Origin: Oceanihabitans sp. 2_MG-2023
GTDB taxonomy: Bacteria; Bacteroidota; Bacteroidia; Flavobacteriales; Flavobacteriaceae
Assembly (NCBI RefSeq): GCF_030547245.1
Contig: NZ_JAUOQT010000003.1
Location: 496,001 to 560,000, forward strand
Length of the DNA stretch: 64,000 bases
Reading direction: 5' to 3'
This document shows positions 18,901 through 26,818 of the stretch, piece by piece. Both the position numbers and the translations under genes were made by a program. Position 1 is the first letter of the stretch. Each line of letters starts with the position of its first letter. Below the pieces are notes generated by a model. The model searched no databases. It saw only the letters and a list, made by a program, of their open reading frames with translations, and had not been told where the DNA came from.

Positions 18901-19583
18901 TGTATTTAGCAGGTTTTGATGTAAAAGATGTACACATGACCGATTTAATTTCTGGTCGTGAAACCTTAGAAGATATACAATTTATTGGTGCAGTTGGTGG
19001 CTTCTCAAATAGTGATGTTTTGGGTTCTGCCAAAGGTTGGGCTGGAGCATTTATGTATAACGAAAAAGCAAATACAGCTTTAAAAAACTTCTTTAAAAGA
19101 GAAGACACTTTATCTGTTGGTATTTGTAATGGTTGTCAACTTTGGATGGAATTAGAACTCATTAATCCAGAGCATGATACACATGGTAAAATGACGTATA
19201 ACGATTCGCATAAACATGAAAGCTCCTTTACTTCCGTAAAAATTCAGGAGAATAATTCCGTAATGCTTTCCTCTTTAGCAGGAAGTACTTTAGGGGTTTG
19301 GATTTCGCATGGCGAAGGAAAATTTAATCTTCCGCTTGACGAAAACAAATATCATATTGTAGCTAAATACGGCTATGAAGGTTATCCTAATAATCCGAAT
19401 GGATCCCATTTTAACACAGCAATGCTTTGTGACACAACAGGAAGACATTTAGTAACAATGCCACATATTGAGCGTTCAACATTTCAATGGAATTGGGCTA
19501 ATTACCCAGAAAACAGAAAAGATGAAGTGTCTCCTTGGCTGGAAGCATTTGTTAATGCTAGACAATGGATTGAGAAAAAATAG
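15912..19583 (+). CDS. purL: Phosphoribosylformylglycinamidine synthase, large single-chain form
   Basis: 1223 residues, the long gamma-proteobacterial/eukaryotic form that fuses N-terminal, synthetase and glutaminase parts. Visible motifs include [11 protein letters not shown] (around residue 165), the ATP-site [26 protein letters not shown] region (around 250), [17 protein letters not shown] (around 453) and DVASGGL. The C-terminal class I glutamine amidotransferase has the nucleophile in GICNGCQLW (around 1070), with the His/Glu pair in the final 80 residues. It converts FGAR to FGAM in de novo purine synthesis. It is a stand-alone gene with its own -7 box. Confidence 0.97.
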   Translation: [1223 protein letters not shown]

Positions 19584-19791
19584 CTTATTTATTTTGTAGA
19601 AAAAAAACTATAGTTTCGATATTATACAACAACAACAAATTAAAAATAATTAATTTTGTAAATATTATGCACCTAACATATTTAAAGCGTAATAATATTA
19701 CTATTAACCACTTACCATAAAAATATTTAACCCTAAAAATTAAAATTCCGTTTAAAAATTTAACAACAAAGCTATTTAGAATCCCTCTTAA

Positions 19792-20592
19792 ATGCAATTA
19801 AATTATTTTGAAAACGAGAATACCTCTCCATTAGTGGAAGAGTATTTTGAACTTTTATTTGAAAAATCGATACCATTTCAATCCGCCATTTTACCAAGTG
19901 GAAATACAACTATAACTTATATTTTTGCTACTGGACAAAAAGCTGTTGTAAAAAACAAAGAAATACCATTACATAAATTAACCTTAAGTGGTTTATTTTA
20001 TCAATCTTATAAATTTGTTGTTAACGAAGTTGGCGCTTCTTTTGGTATCTCTTTGCACCCAACTGCATTATATAAACTATTAACGATAGATGTATATAAA
20101 ATTAAAAACAAACATATACCGCTTCATGAAATAAATGCTTCTTTTGCAGAAAAACTAAATAATATATTTCAAAATTACGAAACACCTAAAATAGCAGTTC
20201 AACAGATAGAAAATTTATTACATACAGTTCCTTTAACCATTAATCAAAATACGATACTAATAGATAAAGCTATTGATTTAATAAAAGAAAGTGAAGGATT
20301 AATAAATATAGACCAGATATTATTTAAAATAAAAATTTCTCAAAAAACCTTAGAAACACAGTTCAAGAAAATTGTTGGTATTACACCTGGAAAATACATT
20401 CGATCTTTTAGATTTATTAAGCTTTTAAAAAAATATGAAAATAATGAGATAAACCTTAAAGATCTTATATATATGTATAATTACTACGATTCTTCTCATT
20501 TCAATAAAGATTTTAAACTTTTTATGAATGAATCCCCTACTTCCTTTTTTAAAAAAGACAACGATTTTTTAAAAAAAATATTAAAAAATTAA
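19792..20592 (+). CDS. AraC-family transcriptional regulator
   Basis: 266 residues. The N-terminal 140 residues form a cupin-like/DUF6597-type sensor region (ATGQKAVVKNKEIPLHKLTLSG), with FGISLHPTALYKLL as in flavobacterial relatives. The C-terminal double helix-turn-helix (about 165-255) is recognisable from ISQKTLETQFKKIVGITPGKYIRSFRFIK and YDSSHFNKDFKLFMNESPTSF. The effector and targets are unknown. It stands alone between purL and the acyl-CoA ligase, and its AT-rich C-terminal tail is lysine-heavy. Confidence 0.88.
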   Translation: MQLNYFENENTSPLVEEYFELLFEKSIPFQSAILPSGNTTITYIFATGQKAVVKNKEIPLHKLTLSGLFYQSYKFVVNEVGASFGISLHPTALYKLLTIDVYKIKNKHIPLHEINASFAEKLNNIFQNYETPKIAVQQIENLLHTVPLTINQNTILIDKAIDLIKESEGLINIDQILFKIKISQKTLETQFKKIVGITPGKYIRSFRFIKLLKKYENNEINLKDLIYMYNYYDSSHFNKDFKLFMNESPTSFFKKDNDFLKKILKN

Positions 20593-20750
20593 ACTTTACG
20601 TTAATTTACAATTTAAAACACATCATATATTCTAATTTTACATGGAATAAGCGAATCATTCTAATATTTAGTACTTAGTTAGTTATTTAGGGATAACATA
20701 ATATTTTACTACGAATGATAAAGAATCATCGATTCTGTCGGCCAATTTTT

Positions 20751-20783
20751 AAAGGAACTATAATTTTATAGTTCCTTTTTAAT
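20751..20783 (+). terminator. Terminator between the AraC and acyl-CoA ligase genes
   Basis: A perfect stem of about 12 bp (AAAGGAACTATA with TATAGTTCCTTT) is followed by a T run. It lies some 160 bp past the AraC stop; the sequence between holds only a short palindrome (AGAATC at 20722-20727, GATTCT at 20731-20736). Confidence 0.75.
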
Positions 20784-20791
20784 TTAAGTTA

Positions 20792-20821
20792 TTTGAAAAC
20801 AAGTATTAATTTCATACTTTG
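20792..20821 (+). promoter_or_regulatory. Promoter of the acyl-CoA ligase gene
   Basis: TTTG (20792-20795) is followed by 19 bases and TACTTTG (20815-20821), a near-consensus flavobacterial promoter with one base fewer inside the -7 box. The start codon lies 26 bp downstream. Confidence 0.6.
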
Positions 20822-20846
20822 CAACTCTTCAAACTAAATTTTCCTA

Positions 20847-22619
20847 ATGACAGAAATTACTAGACTTTTTGATTTTCCATATTATCAACTCGAAAAATAT
20901 AACTTAGATGCAGCTTTAGTAACTAAGAAAAACGGCGAGTGGGTTAAAACTTCTACCAAAGAATATTTAGATAAAGCAAACGCTATAAGTCGCGCTTTAT
21001 TAAAAATGGGAATCCAAAAAGACGATAAAATCGCTCTCATTTCTTCAACAAATAGAACAGAATGGAATATCATGGATATTGGAATCCTGCAAACAGGTGC
21101 ACAGAATATCCCTATTTATCCTACTATTTCTGCCGAGGATTATGAATATGTATTAAACCATAGTGAAGCTATTTTCTGTTTTGTTTCAGATAAAGAAGTA
21201 TTAGAAAAAGTACGTAAAGTACAAGCTAATACAAAAGTAAAAGAAGTGTATTCTTTTAATGAAATTGAAGGTTGTAAGCATTATTCCGAATTATTTGAAC
21301 TAGGTAAAGACGAAAGCTCACAAAAAGACGTAGAAGCTAGAAAAAATGCTGTATTACCTTCCGATTTAGCAACCATTATTTACACTTCTGGTACTACAGG
21401 AAAACCAAAAGGTGTAATGCTTTCACATAACAACATTACCAGCAATGCGTTAGATGCTTCGCATCGATTACCTTTTATGGCTAATCAAGAAAATAGAGTA
21501 TTAAGCTTTTTACCAATCTGTCATGTATTTGAACGTGTATTAATATACCTATATCAATATGCAGGAGCTACCATTTACTTTGCTGAAGGAATAGATAAAA
21601 TAGGAGAAAACGCTAAAGAAATAAAACCAAATCTAATGAGTGTTGTACCACGACTATTAGAAAAAGTTTACGATAAAATTATGGCTAAAGCCGAAGATTT
21701 ATCTGGTATAAAAAAAGCCCTTTTTCATTGGGCTGTTAGACTTGGAGAACAATGGGAGCCTTATGGAGCAAATGGATCTTGGTACGAGTTTAAATTAAAA
21801 ATAGCAAACAAACTTATTTTTAGTAAATGGCGTGAAGCACTTGGTGGCGAATTAAACACTATGGTATCCGGTTCTGCTGCTCTACAAGTACGACTATCTA
21901 GAGTTTTCTCTGCTGCAGGAATGCAAGTTATGCAAGGTTATGGACTTACCGAAACCTCACCTGTAGTTTCAGTAGAAATGTATCGAGACCAGTTTTTTAG
22001 ATTAGGAACCGTTGGTAAACCCATTATTAATGTAGAAGTTAAAATTGCTGAGGATGGAGAAATCTTAATTAAAGGTCCAAATGTAATGCTTGGTTACTAT
22101 AAAGATCCTGTAAAAACAGCAGAAGTAATGACTGGTGATTATTTTCACACTGGAGACAAAGGTGAAATAGACCCAGATGGTTTCTTAAAAATTACCGGAA
22201 GAAAAAAAGAAATGTTTAAAACTTCTGGTGGTAAATATGTTATTCCTACACTCTTAGAAAATGAATTAAAACAATCTCGTTTTATTGAACAAATAATGGT
22301 CGTAGGTGAAGGAGAAAAAATGCCAGCAGCTATCATTCAACCAAATTTTGAATATATTAAAGATTGGATTGAAAGAGAACACAAAAAGATTACTACAACT
22401 AATGAAGCTATTGCAACATCTCCCGAAATAATTGATGAAATTCAAAAAGAAATATCAGTCTGTAATAATCATTTTGGTAAATGGGAACAAATTAAACGCT
22501 TTGAGCTAACTCCCGAAGTTTGGACAATAGATTCAGGACACTTAACGCCTACCATGAAAATGAAAAGAACTATAATTAAAAAGATTCATCAAGATCTCTA
22601 CGATAAAATTTACAGATAA
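20847..22619 (+). CDS. Long-chain fatty-acid-CoA ligase (AMP-forming)
   Basis: 590 residues. The P-loop of adenylate-forming enzymes is YTSGTTGKPKGVMLSH (around residue 178). Later motifs are QGYGLTETSP (around 365), GDKGEIDPDGFLKITGRKKEMFKT, split as the Asp/Arg/Lys hinge region (around 435), and the C-terminal catalytic lysine region LTPTMKMKR. This places it in the FadD15/FACS family, which activates long-chain fatty acids with ATP and CoA at the inner membrane. It precedes a MarR-fadN-fadA-acyl-CoA dehydrogenase operon and feeds it, though it has its own promoter and terminator. Confidence 0.94.
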   Translation: MTEITRLFDFPYYQLEKYNLDAALVTKKNGEWVKTSTKEYLDKANAISRALLKMGIQKDDKIALISSTNRTEWNIMDIGILQTGAQNIPIYPTISAEDYEYVLNHSEAIFCFVSDKEVLEKVRKVQANTKVKEVYSFNEIEGCKHYSELFELGKDESSQKDVEARKNAVLPSDLATIIYTSGTTGKPKGVMLSHNNITSNALDASHRLPFMANQENRVLSFLPICHVFERVLIYLYQYAGATIYFAEGIDKIGENAKEIKPNLMSVVPRLLEKVYDKIMAKAEDLSGIKKALFHWAVRLGEQWEPYGANGSWYEFKLKIANKLIFSKWREALGGELNTMVSGSAALQVRLSRVFSAAGMQVMQGYGLTETSPVVSVEMYRDQFFRLGTVGKPIINVEVKIAEDGEILIKGPNVMLGYYKDPVKTAEVMTGDYFHTGDKGEIDPDGFLKITGRKKEMFKTSGGKYVIPTLLENELKQSRFIEQIMVVGEGEKMPAAIIQPNFEYIKDWIEREHKKITTTNEAIATSPEIIDEIQKEISVCNNHFGKWEQIKRFELTPEVWTIDSGHLTPTMKMKRTIIKKIHQDLYDKIYR

Positions 22620-22624
22620 ATAAT

Positions 22625-22652
22625 AAAAGCTCCTAATTACAGGAGCTTTTTA
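22625..22652 (+). terminator. Terminator after the acyl-CoA ligase gene
   Basis: A perfect 10-bp stem (AAAAGCTCCT at 22625-22634 with AGGAGCTTTT at 22641-22650) with a 6-base loop lies just 5 bp past the stop. Confidence 0.85.
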
Positions 22653-22703
22653 CATTATACACAATATTTTCATAATTTATTATGCACGCATAGTATATTT
22701 TTG

Positions 22704-22711
22704 TATATTTG
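22704..22711 (+). promoter_or_regulatory. -7 box of the MarR/beta-oxidation operon
   Basis: TATATTTG matches TAnnTTTG exactly, 18 bp before the MarR ATG. The -33 element is not clear. Repression by the MarR protein itself is plausible but no operator palindrome stands out. Confidence 0.45.
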
Positions 22712-22729
22712 GAAATCAAAAATTTCTAA

Positions 22730-23185
22730 ATGAAAGATGCAACAATAGATTATATACTAAGAACTACCTGGTTAGCTGTAACTAAAATGTATAATGAAGA
22801 AGCTGCAAAGTTTGAAAGTACAATGGCAACTGGTTTTGCATTATTAAGTATAGATCCTGAAAATGGTACTCCATCTACCTCTTTAGGTCCAAAAATGGGA
22901 ATGGAAGCTACTAGCCTATCGCGTACTTTAAAAAACATGGAAGAAAGAGGTTTAATAGAACGTAAACCAAACCCTGAAGATGGTCGTGGTGTGCTAATTT
23001 TTTTAACCGAATTTGGAAGAAAAAAAAGAAGTTACTCCAAAGAAAAAGTACTAACTTTTAATGACACCATTAAAGCCAATGTAGCTCCAGCAGAACTAGA
23101 AAGTTTTTACAAAGTCGCAGAAGTCATTAATAATATGATATCTAACAAAAAAATATACAACAAAAAAGAACATACCTTAAAATAA
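22730..23185 (+). CDS. MarR-family transcriptional regulator of the beta-oxidation operon
   Basis: 151 residues. The winged helix lies at about 40-110: the recognition helix region is GMEATSLSRTLKNMEERGLIERKP and the wing is NPEDGRGVLIFLTEFG (D-x-R typical of MarR). Flanking helices (1-35, 115-145) would form the dimer. It is the first gene of the operon and ends 1 bp before fadN, so it is translated with the enzymes it probably controls. The inducer is likely an acyl-CoA, by analogy with FadR-type control in other bacteria; this is inference. Confidence 0.9.
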   Translation: MKDATIDYILRTTWLAVTKMYNEEAAKFESTMATGFALLSIDPENGTPSTSLGPKMGMEATSLSRTLKNMEERGLIERKPNPEDGRGVLIFLTEFGRKKRSYSKEKVLTFNDTIKANVAPAELESFYKVAEVINNMISNKKIYNKKEHTLK

Positions 23186-23186
23186 A

Positions 23187-25595
23187 ATGAGCAAACGTAG
23201 AATTAAAAAAGTTGCGATTATTGGTTCCGGAATTATGGGAAGCGGTATCGCTTGTCACTTCGCCAATATTGGTGTAGATGTATTATTATTAGACATTGTT
23301 CCTAGAGAACTAAACGACAAAGAAAAAGCGAAAGGCTTAACTCTAGAAGACAAAGCTGTAAGAAACAGATTAGTAAACGATGCCCTAACCGCATCTTTAA
23401 AATCAAAACCTTCTCCTATTTATAATCAGGCTTTTGCTAGTCGTATCACTACAGGAAACTTAGAAGACGACATTGCTAAAGTTGCAGATGTAGATTGGAT
23501 TATGGAAGTTGTAGTAGAAAGATTAGACATTAAGAAAATGGTGTTCGAAAACTTAGAAAAACACAGAACTCCAGGAACCTTAATTACATCTAATACTTCA
23601 GGAATTCCTATTAAATTCATGAACGAAGGGCGTAGCGAAGATTTTAAAAAGCATTTCTGTGGTACACATTTTTTTAACCCAGCACGTTACTTAAAATTAT
23701 TCGAAATCATTCCTGGACCAGATACAGATGCTTCTGTATTAGAGTTTTTAAATGAATATGGTGAAAAATTCTTAGGAAAAACTTCTGTTGTCGCTAAAGA
23801 CACTCCTGCTTTTATTGGTAATAGAGTTGGTATTTTCAGCATACAAAGTTTATTTCATGCTGTTAAAGATTTAGATTTAACAATTGAAGAAGTAGATAAA
23901 TTATCAGGACCAGTAATTGGTCGTCCTAAATCGGCAACTTTTAGAACTGTTGATGTTGTTGGTTTAGATACTCTAGTTCATGTAGCCAACGGAATTAGAG
24001 AAAACTGCCCAAAAGACGAACGTTTAGAGTTATTTGAATTACCAGATTTCATCAATACCATGATGGAAAACAAATGGTTAGGAAGCAAAACCGGTCAAGG
24101 TTTTTATAAAAAAAGTGTTTCTGCAGAAGGGAAAAAAGAAATTCTTTCTCTAGATTTAAATACCTTAGAATATCGTCAAGCTAAGCGTGCAAAATTTGCA
24201 ACTTTAGAATTAACAAAAACGATAGACAAAGTCGTAGATCGTTTTAAAGTATTAGTTAAAGGAAAAGATAAAGCTGGCGAATTTTATAGAAAAAGCTTTA
24301 CAGCATTATTTGCTTATGTGTCTAATCGTATTCCAGAAATTTCAGACGATGTTTACAAAATTGATGACGCAATGAAAGCTGGTTTTGGTTGGGAACATGG
24401 TCCTTTCCAAATTTGGGATGCTATTGGTGTAGAAAAAGGAATCGAATTAATGAAAGCCGAAGGTTTAGAGCCTGCTGCTTGGGTAAATGAGATGCTTGCT
24501 GCAGGTAGTACTTCCTTTTATACAGTAAAAGAAGGCGCTTCTTATTATTATGATATTCCTTCTAAAAAACAAACAAAAATACCTGGTCAAGATAGTTTCA
24601 TCATCTTAGATAATATTCGAAAAACAAACGAGGTATTTAAAAATTCTGGTGTTGTTATTGAAGATATTGGAGACGGAATCTTAAATGTAGAATTCCAATC
24701 TAAAATGAATACCATTGGTGGAGACGTTCTTGCAGGATTAAATAAAGGTATTGATTTAGCCGAAAAAGATTTCGCTGGTTTAGTAGTTGGTAATCAAGCG
24801 GCAAACTTTTCAGTTGGTGCAAACATTGGAATGATTTTCATGATGGCTGCAGAACAAGAGTATGATGAGCTTAACATGGCTATCAAATATTTCCAAGACA
24901 CAATGATGCGTATGCGCTACTCTTCTATCCCAACTATCTCTGCGCCTCACGGAATGGCTTTAGGTGGTGGATGTGAATTATCACTACATGCAGACAAAGT
25001 AGTCGCTGCCGCAGAAACTTACATGGGACTTGTAGAGTTTGGTGTTGGTGTGATTCCTGGTGGTGGTGGTTCTAAAGAAATGGCTTTAAGAGCACAAGAC
25101 CTTTTTCAAAAAGGTGATGTTCAATTAAACGTTTTACAAGAACATTTCTTAACTATTGGTATGGCAAAAGTATCCACTTCTGCATATGAAGCTTTCGACT
25201 TAAACTTACTTCAAAAAGGAAAAGATGTGGTTGTAGTTAATAAAGATCGTCAGATAGCAGTTGCAAAACAACACGCTATGTTAATGGCTAATTCTGGTTA
25301 TACACAACCTGTAAAGCGTACAGATGTAAAAGTATTAGGTAAACAAGCATTGGGAATGTTCTTAGTAGGAACAGATTCTATGCAAGACTCTAATTACATA
25401 TCTGAACACGATATGAAAATTGCAAACAAATTAGCTTACGTTATGGCTGGTGGAGATTTATCGGAACCAACTTTAGTTAGCGAGCAGTATTTATTGGATT
25501 TAGAGCGTGAAGCATTCTTAAGTTTATGTACAGAACGTAAAACTTTAGAACGTATTCAACACATGTTAACCAAAGGAAAACCTTTAAGAAACTAA
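23187..25595 (+). CDS. fadN: Bifunctional 3-hydroxyacyl-CoA dehydrogenase/enoyl-CoA hydratase
   Basis: 802 residues with the FadN (YusL) domain order, reversed compared with FadB: NAD-binding Rossmann (VAIIGSGIMGSGIACHFANIG, residues about 8-28), dehydrogenase catalytic part with FCGTHFFNPARYLKLFE and the GRPKSATFRTVDVVGLD C-terminal domain, then a C-terminal crotonase domain with the oxyanion-hole segments around VVGNQAANFSVGANIG and ISAPHGMALGGGCEL. It performs hydration and oxidation in the beta-oxidation spiral in the cytoplasm. It is 1 bp after the MarR gene and 6 bp before fadA. Confidence 0.95.
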   Translation: MSKRRIKKVAIIGSGIMGSGIACHFANIGVDVLLLDIVPRELNDKEKAKGLTLEDKAVRNRLVNDALTASLKSKPSPIYNQAFASRITTGNLEDDIAKVADVDWIMEVVVERLDIKKMVFENLEKHRTPGTLITSNTSGIPIKFMNEGRSEDFKKHFCGTHFFNPARYLKLFEIIPGPDTDASVLEFLNEYGEKFLGKTSVVAKDTPAFIGNRVGIFSIQSLFHAVKDLDLTIEEVDKLSGPVIGRPKSATFRTVDVVGLDTLVHVANGIRENCPKDERLELFELPDFINTMMENKWLGSKTGQGFYKKSVSAEGKKEILSLDLNTLEYRQAKRAKFATLELTKTIDKVVDRFKVLVKGKDKAGEFYRKSFTALFAYVSNRIPEISDDVYKIDDAMKAGFGWEHGPFQIWDAIGVEKGIELMKAEGLEPAAWVNEMLAAGSTSFYTVKEGASYYYDIPSKKQTKIPGQDSFIILDNIRKTNEVFKNSGVVIEDIGDGILNVEFQSKMNTIGGDVLAGLNKGIDLAEKDFAGLVVGNQAANFSVGANIGMIFMMAAEQEYDELNMAIKYFQDTMMRMRYSSIPTISAPHGMALGGGCELSLHADKVVAAAETYMGLVEFGVGVIPGGGGSKEMALRAQDLFQKGDVQLNVLQEHFLTIGMAKVSTSAYEAFDLNLLQKGKDVVVVNKDRQIAVAKQHAMLMANSGYTQPVKRTDVKVLGKQALGMFLVGTDSMQDSNYISEHDMKIANKLAYVMAGGDLSEPTLVSEQYLLDLEREAFLSLCTERKTLERIQHMLTKGKPLRN

Positions 25596-25601
25596 GAAAA
25601 A

Positions 25602-26792
25602 ATGAAAACAGCATACATAGTAAAAGCATATAGAACAGCAGTTGGTAAAGCACCAAAAGGCGTGTTCCGTTTTAAAAGAACAGATGAATTGGCAGCAGAA
25701 ACCATCAAATTTATGATGAAAGAATTGCCAAATTTAGACCCAAAGCGTATTGACGATGTTATTGTTGGTAATGCAATGCCAGAAGGTTCTCAAGGTTTAA
25801 ACATGGCACGTTTAATCTCTTTAATGGGATTAGATATTGTAGATGTTCCTGGTGTAACTGTAAACCGTTTTTGCTCTTCAGGAGTTGAAACTATTGGTAT
25901 GGCAACAGCAAAAATACAAGCAGGAATGGCAGATTGTATTATTGCTGGTGGAGCAGAAAGTATGAGTAGTGTACCAATGACAGGTTTTAAACCAGAATTA
26001 AACTACGACATAGTAAAAGCGGGTCACGAAGATTATTATTGGGGAATGGGAAATACTGCCGAAGCTGTTGCAAAACAATTCAACGTATCTCGTGAAGACC
26101 AAGATGAATTTGCTTACAATTCACATATGAAAGCGCTAAGAGCTCAAGCTGAAAATCGTTTTCAAGATCAAATAGTACCAATAGAAGTGGAACAAACTTA
26201 TATTGATGCTAACGGAAAAAAAGCTACAAAATCATATACAGTAACTAAAGATGAAGGTCCTAGAAAAGGAACCAACAAAGAAGCTTTAGCAAAATTAAGA
26301 GCAGTATTTGCTGCCGGAGGTAGTGTTACAGCGGGTAACTCGTCTCAAATGAGTGATGGTGCAGCTTTTGTAATGGTTATGAGTGAAGACATGGTTAAAG
26401 AACTAGGTTTAGAACCAATTGCAAGAATGGTAAACTATGCTGCTGCAGGTGTAGAGCCTCGTATTATGGGAATTGGACCTGTTGCTGCAATTCCAAAAGC
26501 ATTAAAACAAGCTGGTTTAAAGCAAAATGATTTAAGTTTAATAGAATTAAACGAAGCATTTGCATCACAATCTTTAGCAGTAATTAGAGAATTAAACTTA
26601 AATCCAGATATCATTAACGTAAATGGTGGTGCCATTGCACTTGGTCATCCATTAGGATGTACAGGAGCAAAACTATCAGTACAACTTTTTGATGAAATGC
26701 GTAAGCAAGACATGAAAGGTAAATATGGTGCAGTAACCATGTGTGTTGGTACAGGGCAAGGTGCTTGTGGAATATTCGAATTTTTAAACTAA
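25602..26792 (+). CDS. fadA: Acetyl-CoA C-acyltransferase (beta-ketothiolase)
   Basis: 396 residues, standard thiolase length. The nucleophilic Cys is in NRFCSSGVETIGMA (about residue 91), the active-site His in GGAIALGHPLGCTGAK (about residue 350) and the second Cys in CVGTGQG (about residue 380). ELNEAFASQ is also conserved. It cleaves 3-ketoacyl-CoA to acetyl-CoA and a shortened acyl-CoA, ending each turn of beta-oxidation together with FadN upstream. Confidence 0.95.
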   Translation: MKTAYIVKAYRTAVGKAPKGVFRFKRTDELAAETIKFMMKELPNLDPKRIDDVIVGNAMPEGSQGLNMARLISLMGLDIVDVPGVTVNRFCSSGVETIGMATAKIQAGMADCIIAGGAESMSSVPMTGFKPELNYDIVKAGHEDYYWGMGNTAEAVAKQFNVSREDQDEFAYNSHMKALRAQAENRFQDQIVPIEVEQTYIDANGKKATKSYTVTKDEGPRKGTNKEALAKLRAVFAAGGSVTAGNSSQMSDGAAFVMVMSEDMVKELGLEPIARMVNYAAAGVEPRIMGIGPVAAIPKALKQAGLKQNDLSLIELNEAFASQSLAVIRELNLNPDIINVNGGAIALGHPLGCTGAKLSVQLFDEMRKQDMKGKYGAVTMCVGTGQGACGIFEFLN

Positions 26793-26818
26793 TAAAAGAA
26801 CTTAATACAAAATATAAA

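Noticed and set aside
18758-19108. 116-residue reverse-strand open frame within purL
   Set aside because: Antisense to the conserved glutaminase part of purL, with no family features.
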